From positions 21,750,155 to 21,814,154 of the forward strand of contig CM068582.1 of the NCBI GenBank assembly GCA_035048485.1: 64,000 nucleotides of DNA. Direction: 5' to 3'. This DNA is from Pteria penguin (lineage: Eukaryota > Mollusca > Bivalvia > Pterioida > Pteriidae). The position numbers and the translations under genes are program-made. This document shows positions 34,260 through 43,696 of this stretch, piece after piece. Position 1 is the first letter of the stretch, and the number at the start of each line of letters is the position of its first letter. The notes under the pieces were generated by a model. It searched no databases and was not told where the DNA came from. It was given only the letters and a program-made list of their open reading frames with translations.

Positions 34260-35300
34260 ATAATTTGTACAAAAGGGTTTATATTTTTAGTATAAAGGTC
34301 ATAGCCAAGGTCACAAGGTCATTGAACATGGTATTCATTTGAACGGGCTTTATTAGTGGAATACACCAGTCAGATATGAAGTCTCTATCCCTAATGATTC
34401 AAAAGTTATGGACAAGATTAAAGTAAGCTATTTATAGTGTAAAGGTCATGGTCAAGGTCACAAGGTCATTTACTTTGGTATCATTCGAAAGGGCTTCATT
34501 AGTGGGATACATCTGCTAAATTTGAAGTCTGTATCTCTAATGATTCAAAAGTTATGGACAAGATTAAAGTAAGCTATTTATAGTGTAAAGGTCGTGGTCA
34601 AGGCCACAAGGTCATTTACCTTAGTCTTCATTTGAAAGGGCTTCATTAGTGGAATACACCTGCTAAATATGAAGTCTCTATCTCTAATGACGTAAAAGTT
34701 ATAGACAAGATTAAAGTAAGCTATTGATAGAGTAAAGGTCATGTTCAAGGTCACAAGGTCATTTACCCTAGTATTCATTTGAAAGGGCTTCATTAGTGGA
34801 ATACACATGCCAAATATAAAGTCTCTATATATTATGGTTCAAAAGTTATAGACAAGGTTAAAGTAAGATATTTTTAGCATATAGGTCATAGTCAAGGTCA
34901 CAAGGTCATTGACCTTGGTATCATTTGAAAGGGCTTTATTAGTAGAATACACTTGCCAAATGTAAAGTCTCTATCTTTAATGAAGCCGGTGTGGCCTAGT
35001 GGATAAGGTGCTCGGCTCGTGATCGAGAGGTCGCGGGTTCGACTCCCGTCCGGGGCACACCGGTGTTCTGTCTTTCAGATGAGACAGTAAAAACCGAGGT
35101 CCCGTGTCACGGTAGGCGTGGCACGTAAAAGATCCCTCACTGCTTCGGGTGGGTCCGTTGCAAAGGTCTAAATTTGTATGCAATGCATCAGGCAGATGCC
35201 GTCACCATATACGTGAAATAATCGTGGAGTGACGTAAAACAATATCAAACAAACAATCTATCTTTAATGGTTCAAAAGTTAAGATTAATGTCAGGCTGTA
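34260..35300 (+). repeat. 146-147-bp tandem array, family 4, split by a SINE
   Basis: Unit landmarks AAAGGTC at 34,441, 34,587 and 34,734 give 146-147 bp. Units contain GGTCAAGGTCACAAGGTCAT, GAAAGGGCTTCATTAGTGG and AATGATTCAAAAGTTATGG. They share only the AAGGTCACAAGGTCA and CAAAAGTTATGG strings with family 1. The last unit is interrupted by the SINE at 34,983 and resumes at 35,257. Confidence 0.75.
34983..35256 (+). repeat. tRNA-derived SINE inserted in the array, with 13-bp duplication
   Basis: Same family as the copy at 28,603. It is flanked by the perfect 13-bp direct repeat TCTATCTTTAATG (34,970-34,982 and 35,257-35,269), which is array sequence duplicated on insertion. Near-identity to the 28.6-kb copy implies fairly recent activity. 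Confidence 0.9.
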
Positions 35301-36034
35301 TTAGATAATAATACCAGAATTTTGTGAAATGTGCTGTTTTTAGCATCAGGATTTTAGAATAATACCTGGAATACCCACCTTTTTTATTTCTTTAATTTTA
35401 TTTTTCAGATATGAAGTTGTCATAACATGTGAGAGATTTTCAAAAGTCGCATGACAAATTTGTGATATAATATAAGAAATGTCATTGAAAATACAGTTTT
35501 TTTCAGGTTGCTGATTATGTGGTTCCAAGGCATTTTGAAAATATTATTTTTAGAAAATGGATTATAATTTTATTTTAATTTTTGTGAAATTTGTTCATTC
35601 TAATCTATATTTTGTCATTATGTTAATAAAAATTTATTGGTTCTTATTGTGCTTCCTTACAAACTATCATGAAAATGATGATTTTTGTGCTTTTCATCTT
35701 CCACTGAGATGAGAAATGTCGATGTAACTGTTGCCATGGTAACGGTTGATTTTTTTCAAATTATTTTAAATAGAAATAAGTTCATATGATGTAACTACTT
35801 TATACACAATGTTTTGTTCCAATCTAAAAGGATGCATTTCTGACCCCGTATGCTGATTCTGTGGTAATTACAGAGAATTGCTTAAAATAGGTGTTTCCAT
35901 GTTGGTTCACTTAATACGTTAAGGTATATAGTGTTGGCCTGATAAATGAGTTTATCATTAACTAACTCGGTCAATATGAAATTGTAAATACTTTTAAAAT
36001 TGTTTATTGCACAAATATAACGGTCCATGTATCG

Positions 36035-36200
36035 CATTAATGGCCCAGGTAGAGCAGCCTGTAACGCCTTCGATTCTCACCATTGCGACACGAGTTTGAT
36101 CCTCGGTGAAGTACGTGAATCGGTGGGTTTTTCCGGGTACCTCCCGCACGAATGACACCCTCACGCCAAAAATGCGTGCCAATGAACGAGATTTATATAA
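36035..36200 (+). repeat. SINE-like element, degenerate
   Basis: GGCCCAGGTAGAGCAGCCTG is A-box-like and CGAGTTTGATCCTCGG is B-box-like. Then come GTGGGTTTTTCCGGGTACCT and ACACCCTCACGCC, strings typical of a conserved SINE body in molluscs. It lies just upstream of transposase exon 2. Confidence 0.5.
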
Positions 36201-36247
36201 CTTAAGTTGTTTTTTAATCTCTGTAAAACAATTTTTTTTTAATATAG

Positions 36248-36432
36248 ATACTATGGTAGTGGTGCCAATTACTTTCTGGTTGGCGATAGTGCTGGGGTAT
36301 CAAAGTCTGCCACTGGAAGGGCAGTTGAGTCTGTGACAGACGTCTTTTGCTACATCAGCAAAGATTTTATCAAGTTCCCAACAACGGATGCAGAAATCAC
36401 CAATTGCAAAGGGGCTTTTCACCGTATTGCTG
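36248..36432 (+). CDS. HARBI1-like transposase, exon 2
   Basis: The acceptor AATATAG joins in phase with exon 1. It encodes YYGSGANYFLVGDSAGVSKS, then TGRAVESVTDVFCYISKDFI and KFPTTDAEI, and ends GAFHRIAG. This is the HARBI1 helix-turn-helix-like region (family pattern: F..T..F..VGD..GVSKST..R.V..V). The donor is G/GTTAGT at 36,432/36,433, phase 1. The family next shows GCIDGT, the first catalytic aspartate, but I found no such exon before 40,333. Confidence 0.75.
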
Positions 36433-37208
36433 GTTAGTTCTCTACAGGGGCTGATCCATTTTTGTGTTGGCTAGAAAAGCCAACATACTATGCTGTCGTG
36501 CAGCGTGTGGAAGTTGCAGGGGAACAGCTACTCATTAAATCAACAACAGTACGCCTTGAGAAATAATTCTCTGTTGTTCGTCAGTGGAACACACTATCCA
36601 AATTGATATATCGAAACAAAACGGCCTGTGAAAAATGCAAATATGTCTCTTAATAGAATTTGGGGTTATTCCACATAATTGCATTGTAAATTTCGAAATA
36701 TTTTTCGTTTGTTTTGAGAAATCGCGTATGAATATATACCATTGTCAGACAACTACTGAACTTTTCGTTCGATCCTGTTGCGAAAATTCGCATCTATTAT
36801 ATACCTTACTTATTATTGCTTGGGTGCGTTTTGAGAATGTATGATATCTGAATTTCCTAAAATTAGATAGTTTTGGTCCTGATAATTGTATATACATCTG
36901 AATAAAATACAAAGCATTTTCTCGAATATTGGTATTTTGACACTATTTACTTTTGCGCGAGTTGCCTATCTTGTTTCTACTTCCACCCAGCTGTTTTCTT
37001 GAAAAGCTCTTGAAACAGTCACAGACTTACGTAGATATTAAACTGAAATTATGGCAAGTACATATCAATAGGTTACAGAGTAAGGTGAAGTTTTCGTAGT
37101 GATTGACTCATTTTTTGCCAAGCAGCGATTCTTGACTTAGAAAATTGCTTAGAAATGTCGTTTTCCAGACTTTCTAGGCTGTTTCATCAGATATTGGTCC
37201 GACAGTTC

Positions 37209-38506
37209 GCGGGTGAAACGAAACACTGAAACAGCATCTAAACACAGAAACGGCAGGGTAAACACCGAAACGGCACTTATATACTCATTATAATGACAAA
37301 TTTGTCCAACTCCATAATATATAGGCTAAACAACATTGGAAATGCGGATTTTTTTAAAATTTTGACTTAGAAATAAAAAAATATAATAGTTTCAATTAAT
37401 TTAAAAGCAATTATTTCAATGCATACATGAAAGGTGCAATTGCTGAGCAATTATAAGTAACTGTGCATAATAAAGGATTGTCATGGGAACTTTTCCCAAT
37501 TATCTTGTAAACAAAAACTTGACAAATTAATCAAAGTTACGCTATTATCCAAATCTTCAAAGTTTTGATATTGCAAATTTATAAAATTTCATTTCTTTAA
37601 TATTAATACTACTATAAATGCTACAAATTGCGATAATAAAAGTAATGAATATATACTGGCTATAAACCTCTTCATGAGATGAAGATGGCCATTTTCACAA
37701 CCTGAAATAGCATGGAAAAGGAATTGCAATAACTATGTCAATATGCATCAAATCATAATATAACTTGGTCATTGTATGTATAAGGGCGTACCTAATTGAA
37801 GACCTACGGGTAATTGAAGACCTACGGAAGACCTACATTTATCTCGACATTATTATTAGAAAACAATTTCATATACATGTTTATCATGCTATAAAAATGT
37901 ATATTTCACAAAAAATTATATAACTTTGTGTTTTTATAGCATGTTATAAATCAAATAATGTGTAAGTCTTCTCAGTGTGGATCAAAATGACCGCCATTAC
38001 AGCTGTATACTCAAGTGTGCTGTAAACATACAATACAGTAGTCAGAACATATCTGATCTTATTTCTTTATATATATTAATGTATATCTAAACAAAAATAT
38101 CCGCTCCTGAGCTACAATATCACATTTTATAAATGACAATGAATGTTTAATTACTCCATAAAATAGTAGTAATGGCGACCATTTCGATTGAAAGAAGACC
38201 TATACAATATTTTGGTCAAAAATGCAGTATAAATTATCAATATTACAGAAATAAATATTTATATTGTCTTTTTTAATGATAAGGATCACATTTCTAATAA
38301 CGGTTTTAAATAATAATGTCTTTAGAAATGTAGGTCTTCCATAGGTCTTCAGTTACCCGTAGGTCTTCAATTAGGTACGCCGATGTATAATATATATATA
38401 TCATAAAAAAGTTGTCTTTTGTTTCTTTGATTAATAGTAAGTGCCGTTTTGGTGTTTACCCTGCCGTTTCTGTGTTTAGGGTGCCGTTTCGGTGTTTCGA
38501 TTCACC
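37209..38506. mobile_element. Outer hAT-like MITE, host of a nested MITE
   Basis: Terminal inverted repeats of about 65 bp: GGGTGAAACGAAACACTGAA at the left, and the reverse complement of the right end reads GGTGAATCGAAACACCGAAA. Both continue through CTAAACACAGAAACGGCAGG. Flanked by GACAGTTCGC (37,201) and GACAGTTGGC (38,507), an 8-10-bp direct repeat with one difference, fitting the 8-bp duplication of hAT elements. Without the nested element it is about 690 bp. No coding frame. Confidence 0.75.
37784..38382. mobile_element. Inner hAT-like MITE
   Basis: 599 bp with terminal inverted repeats of about 80 bp starting (G/C)GGCGTACCTAATTGAAG. The internal GAAGACCTACGG strings repeat within each arm. 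It is flanked by a perfect 8-bp direct repeat ATGTATAA (37,776-37,783 and 38,383-38,390), as for hAT-superfamily insertions. No coding sequence. Confidence 0.85.
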
Positions 38507-39404
38507 GACAGTTGGCATGTGAGTACAGATCAATAAGTTGCGGAGCAAGTGAAGCTTTTAGTGATTAGCCTTATTGTTGCAGTTCCTTCACTTAAGAATT
38601 TTTAGATTTCCAGACTCTTTCTGCTGCTTATGCAGATATCAATTTTGTTTGCAAGTACATATCAATAGGTCACAGAGCAAATTTCAGTTTCATAGTGATA
38701 TCTCATTATTTGCCGAGTTACAGCTCTTGGACTTGGAAAGGAAAATCCGTAGAAATTCTAGTTTCCCAGACTTCTTTCTGCTATTTCTTCAGATATTGAA
38801 CTGAAAGTTGACATGTGAGAACAGATCAGGGAGTATCAGAACAAGTGAAAGCTTCTTGCTGGTTTACCTGAATTATAGTCAAAACGGCCCAAAAAACAAA
38901 CCGGCCCACACCAAAACAGCCAAAAAACAAAACCACCCACACCAAAATGGCCAAACTTTTTTTTTACCAAAATGGCTCAACTTTAGATTTCTTTTTTAAA
39001 CGGATTTATTTGTTGAAATTTTTGAAATCACTTATTAAATGAATATTGAATTTTGAATTTCGAACTGAGGTTGTTAACCACTAAGAAATTGGTGTTTCCA
39101 GCTCTTGCCACGTGGAGGCCACCTCAAGGAAGAGCCAAAAATTTGAAATTTCATACGAAGAAATTGAAGTAATTGAAAAAAATATCTGCGATTATCTAAG
39201 ATTACACTGTCCTTATAGATAGAAGTATTTTTTGAAATCAGTAAAACTTGTTGAACTGCCTTTAGAGTAAAAAAGATTAATACTGGCATAAACGCTTCCC
39301 TGTTTCTAATTACTTTTTCTTCTTATATATCATAATAGTCTCTACAAAATAATGGGCTTGTACTTTGTACTGTGCACATATTTGTTATTGTATGACTAAT
39401 AAAT

Positions 39405-39453
39405 AAGCCGGCGTGGCCCAGTGGTATCGCGCTGGACTCCTGATCGAGAGGCT
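39405..39453 (+). repeat. Truncated SINE head
   Basis: GCCGGCGTGGCCCAGTGGTA followed by TCGCGCTGGACTCCTGATCG matches the head variant seen on the minus strand at 55,778-56,043. It stops before the B box. Confidence 0.7.
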
Positions 39454-39985
39454 CTTAAGATATTTTTTATTATTTTGTATTCACATTTTCTTCTTTATTC
39501 TTATGAACTGTGTGAAGGAATGAGATGAAGCTTAGAAGAAATGAAATACTTATGACACCCTATTAAATTTAATTTTTTTGTCTGGATCTCTCAATAGGTG
39601 GTGCCAATTAACTCATGTGGACAGAATTATGTACCTTGGATTTTGATCATTTCTGAGAAATCAATAGTTTTCTTGACTTGTCTCATTATCTTACAAATAT
39701 TTAATTGTAATTGGTATGTATGTAGACATTTGATAGGTTGCAGAGTTCATATTTAATTACTCCCTTCACACTAGCCAACACACAGGACTTTCAGCCCTTT
39801 GATTATTGTCAGCGGAGTCCAAACTTTTCAGACTTAAAATTAATCTTTTGAATCGATTTACCTAAATGTTTTAAATGCATACATTGTATATTTTAAATCA
39901 ATGCTTGAAATGGTTGCAGCTAGCCGTAAGATGTGAGTGCTTTACGTCTAAATAATTGTCATATATTAACCACTACATCAAGCCT

Positions 39986-40016
39986 GTCTTCGGAAATCCT
40001 GGATCTGCCACTAGGT
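39986..40016 (-). repeat. Solitary MITE end
   Basis: Reverse complement reads AGTGGCAGATCCAGGATTTC, the same end type as the MITE at 24,520. Confidence 0.55.
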
Positions 40017-40332
40017 TTGACTCGTCCTTTTATATGGTCGTCATGAATAGATGTAGGAGTATAAAAAGATCGAGAAAATGGGAGATGGTTTAAAAATAGC
40101 ATTATGATGATTACAGAATTATTCTATTTCAAATATACCACCAGTAATTTTCTTTACCTTTTTGTTTTTTGTTTTTTGGATATGCCACTGATGTTTGTAT
40201 AAAAGAGAACGAGAAAACAGTTATGATCATGATTAAACTAATCCAGACCTCTAAACTGTAATCTACACGTGTTTATTATCAAAATTAATTCTTCATCATA
40301 TAAGATTTTAATATTTACAACAAATATTGTAG

Positions 40333-40444
40333 ATGGTGTATGATAATATATATAGAGTGACAAACTGTGTGGCCAAGTGGCCTGGAAGTGTTCATGACTC
40401 CAGAGTGTTTAAAGACTCCGGGCTTTGTCAGCTTTTCGAGAATG
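40333..40444 (+). CDS. HARBI1-like transposase, DDE core exon
   Basis: The acceptor ATTGTAG opens the exon in phase 0. It encodes YRVTNCVAKWPGSVHDSRVF and then KDSGLCQLFEN. WPGS.HDSR.F is a hallmark of the DDE_Tnp_4/HARBI1 nuclease and includes the second catalytic aspartate. It ends AATG/GTAAAT, and the leftover G pairs with GC at 40,635 to restore the frame. Confidence 0.85.
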
Positions 40445-40634
40445 GTAAATATACTTTTATATAATATGATAGTAAAGTAATTTAGAAATGTCCCAATTTC
40501 CTTATGTTAATTTGATACTTATTTCATTTGCATAGACAGATAGATTAATTCTTGTCTAACGTTATTCAAAGTTTATTGCACGTATTTGGAAATTTCAAAA
40601 TACTCAGTTGAAAAAAAGCCTCTCACAATTTCAG

Positions 40635-41018
40635 GCGGCGTCAATGGGATCTTATTTGGGGATCCCGGGTACGCTCTGAAGAAGTACCTGATGACACCCT
40701 ACATACATACTAAGAGATCAACACCAAGAGAGATACAACAGAGCTTTATGTAGAACGAAGGTCATAAATGAACAGACTTTTGGAATTCTTAAGAAAAGAT
40801 TTCAATGTTTGCAGGTTGGCCTGAGAGTCACACCGGAAAGAGCCTGTGCTGTGACTTTGGCATGTGTTGTTATCCACAATATCGGGATAGAGAAGGGTGA
40901 TATTGTGGAGAACAACGAAGATGTCGAAGATGATGATGATGACGATGCCAATATTCCTCCACCACCAGCTAGAGATTGGAAAACGACAAGACACTATTTG
41001 GAGAATGCATTTTTTTAA
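40635..41018 (+). pseudogene. HARBI1-like transposase, last exon, frameshifted
   Basis: The acceptor ATTTCAG continues in phase: GGVNGILFGDPGYALKKYLM then TPY, the family's LLGD.GY....L.TPY block. Between about 40,712 and 40,724 the frame moves by one base. The second frame then reads QERYNRALCRTKVINEQTFG, ILKKRFQCL, GLRVTPERACAVTLACVVIH and NIGI, including the glutamate that completes the DDE triad. An acidic run and PPPPARDW lead to TAA at 41,016-41,018. The shift means this copy cannot make a full transposase unless the base is an assembly error. Confidence 0.8.
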
Positions 41019-41065
41019 TTTAAGGTGCCATTGATGCCTTACATTTATTAAAATCCAAATGATAT

Positions 41066-43696
41066 TTACATTTCATTATCTCTTTGATTGTGTTTTAGTT
41101 CCATTTGTAATTTTAATTTTTGAAGCTGCAGAACTTCTATTTCTAGTTCTAGTTTTGCTCTATTCCTCTGAATTAGTTTCAGCTTCTTCTCTACTAGACA
41201 CTTCTTCTTATAACAAAAAGCAATCACCAGCTGTTCGCTTACGTCCCATATCTTTGATTGAAGTTGTGTAGGTAGCTACAATTCCGAAAGCAATGAAAGA
41301 ATTTATTTAATTGTAAAGGAAATATTTATATACCAACAGACATGAAAGCGAATATACATGTACAGATAGAATCTATGAAACACCTGGGAGTACTATGGAT
41401 CTTGGATCTGTGGAGAAATACTTGTAGAAATAAATACATAGTCAAACATATGAGTACAAATTCTCTACAACTTAAAACTCATCCTACAGTCACGCCTACC
41501 TGTTCCCGTATGAGATTCGAACCCACGACCTATAGAACCGAATCAGCAAGATATCATGCATTCTGACTATCTAGCCGACTGAACTACTGTCCTTGGTACA
41601 GAAAAAAATATATAGAAATAAAAAATAAAGAAACGAAAATGATAATAAAAAATAAAAAGGAAATAAAAACCCCTATAACTTATTATCCAAACGAACAGCA
41701 TATTGTTGCACTATTTGAGAAGGAAATTCAAATTCACTGCTATAAATTTTTCCTTATAAAAAGTCATGTCAATATGTATTCAAATATATACCTTGACGTG
41801 ATTCCGATGAAGTGCACGGCTGGTGATCATCTTTATGTGTATGGGTCTCCGATTGTTCTGGAATAGAGAAATCATTATCAATTTACTTTGTAATCTCTTT
41901 ACCTCACTGCTTCTGATCGGTTCGTTAAAATAGTTAAAAAAATTTATGCCTTGCATCATGCAGTTGTCACCAAATATGTGCAATTATCGTGGCGTGTGCA
42001 TGTGGAGATCTTATAATCTCCTTCGAAAATGACATACATACATAGAAAATTTTGACCATTACTTACCTAAGGTATCGAAACCATTTTCCAGACCTCTTAA
42101 GGTTGGTCTTCCTTCTAGTCCGTCAAGGACGGCTTGCTCGGCTCCAGTAGGAGGAGGTGGCTGAGGTCCTCCACCTGTCTTTGGTCTCCTCATTTCCGAA
42201 TATTTATCTTTTGCTGTTAGATATAGGAAAAGAAACGAAATACCTTACTAAGTCATAAGACAAATGTTGTGAGATCAACATCACATTTTAAAATGTTATA
42301 AGGATATGTTTACGAGATATATATATCCTTGGTAAGTTTCAAGATCATAGTGCTAACCATTCCCGAGATTTTTTTTGAGGACGGATAATCGAAGGAAAAG
42401 ACAGACAGACATCACCAATGTTTGCAATCCGGCCGATACATTTTATTTTTAGTAGAGGGTAATGTATAACCAAACTCTTCAAGCCTAATTATTACATTTT
42501 TTCCATTTAAATTTTAATAGTCGCATGTATGTTGATAGAATAATTTCAATCTTTCATACCTCTTTGCTTTATGTTAGAATATTGTTTTCTTGCCTCCTCT
42601 GTTGACCTTTTGTGTACACCTGAGCTGTAAAAAATGTGTTTAAACGGTATTAAATAAGAAAAATAGCTTAAAGACATCATAAGTAGAGTTAACCATAACA
42701 AGATAACTTAACGAGTCCGTTCTGGGTAAGAGTTTTAATGAACTGCACAAGTTTTAGCGCATGCCGATCGATTGTAATCGTTAAAATAGTCTGCGTCTTA
42801 AAAACATTAATAATATTTAAAAATTATCAATAAATTATAAAATCAGCATTGTTTAACCGAAATGTATCTACCCAACATTAAAATATCGAAATTAATTCCC
42901 ATATATCTGATTACGACATTTCAAAACGTTAAGAATAGTGTTTTTGAGATTTTCCCCCAAAATTGAACCAAGCGGTGAATTTTTCTACAATTGTCTGAAA
43001 ATTATTTTTATTTAGCATTTCATCACTGACGAAAAAATGATCAATTTTCCTATTGTAGTTTTTGAGATATTTTTACCCAGAACGGCCTCGTTAGACGTTA
43101 ACATCCCGGGCCACTTCCTCTCACATATGAGGGTGGACAGGATAAGCGGGAGGGGGGAGGCAATGGCGCAAGAGGGGGAAGCAAGGGGATACCTACAGAA
43201 GCAATACTTGAGCCTGCAATGTTTCCGGATGTTATCGCTTTAGAAAATATTGGAGAAAAAAATGGTGTGAAAAATACGTCAATACAAATGATCGGCATAC
43301 ACGCGATACCTGTCTTTAGAATGCATAGTGATAGTTCATAGTGCATATTGGTTGTTCACTCTCACAAACCGATGATGGTCCTCAACGCCTAAGAGAAAAA
43401 CAGTTTTCAGGGGAAAGGGGGGGGGATTAGGGGTAGGGAGGTGTACGGGCTGGGAGGGGGAGAAGACTGCCGTGATTTTCTTGATGATGCAAACAATATT
43501 GACAATGATCGTTAAAATCATTGATAATATTTTACAAACAGGAATTTCGTCAAAAAGGTAAAAATGATTAAAGCATAAGAAATGAATGTTAGTGCAAATA
43601 AATACGATTAACAACAGTACATTACCTGTTTATAACTCGCACAATAAACCCTCTCCCCCATGTTTTTTCCTTCTCATCCTTACTACGTCCTGAACC
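41066..43696 (-). pseudogene. Myb/SANT-like Harbinger partner protein, five exons, frameshifted
   Basis: Minus-strand exons: 43,626-43,696, 42,560-42,624, 42,067-42,213, 41,792-41,857 and 41,066-41,206. All have AG/GT borders, and all four internal phases agree. Exon 1 gives KEKTWGRGFIVRVINSSG (SANT helices; the N-terminal part is not found). Exon 2 gives STEEARKQYSNIKQR. Exon 3 gives MRRPKTGGGPQPPPP and ends GLENGFDTL, close to the KTGGGP...GG.D pattern of NAIF1/Myb-SANT-like proteins. Exon 4 is an acidic, serine-rich linker. The last exon starts EEVSSREEAETNSEE, then needs a one-base shift to reach AKLELEIEVLQLQKLKLQME, a C-terminal coiled coil. The stop at 41,066-41,068 faces the transposase stop. 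Confidence 0.8.
41505..41590 (-). repeat. tRNA-derived SINE head fragment
   Basis: On the minus strand AGTTCAGTCGGCTAGATAG is A-box-like and GGTCGTGGGTTCGAATCTC is B-box-like, at tRNA-like spacing. It lies within a Myb-gene intron. Confidence 0.55.

Larger units (their letters stand above)
36980..38835 (+). repeat. Degenerate repeat, 115-140-bp units, split by MITEs
   Basis: Pieces on both sides of the MITEs share CAGATATT, ACAGATCAATAAG/ACATATCAATAGG, GTGAAGCTTTTAGTGATT-like strings and TTCCAGACT, so the MITE pair inserted into an older tandem repeat. A CCAAAA-rich low-complexity patch follows at about 38,878-38,965. Confidence 0.45.
27018..43696. mobile_element. PIF/Harbinger-type DNA transposon, expanded and decayed
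   Basis: Two convergent, intron-containing genes define the element. A HARBI1-like transposase lies on the plus strand (exons at 27,605, 36,248, 40,333 and 40,635) and a Myb/SANT-like protein on the minus strand (43,696 down to 41,066). In this superfamily the transposase and Myb-like partner are encoded together and act together in DNA binding and transposition. The stops are 47 bp apart. The span is swollen by insertions in the introns: SINEs, a 146-bp array, a zinc-finger gene fragment and nested hAT-like MITEs. The left edge is proposed from the repeated GCGTCCCACG motif. The right terminal repeat was not found, so the right limit given here is only the last exon. Confidence 0.75.
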
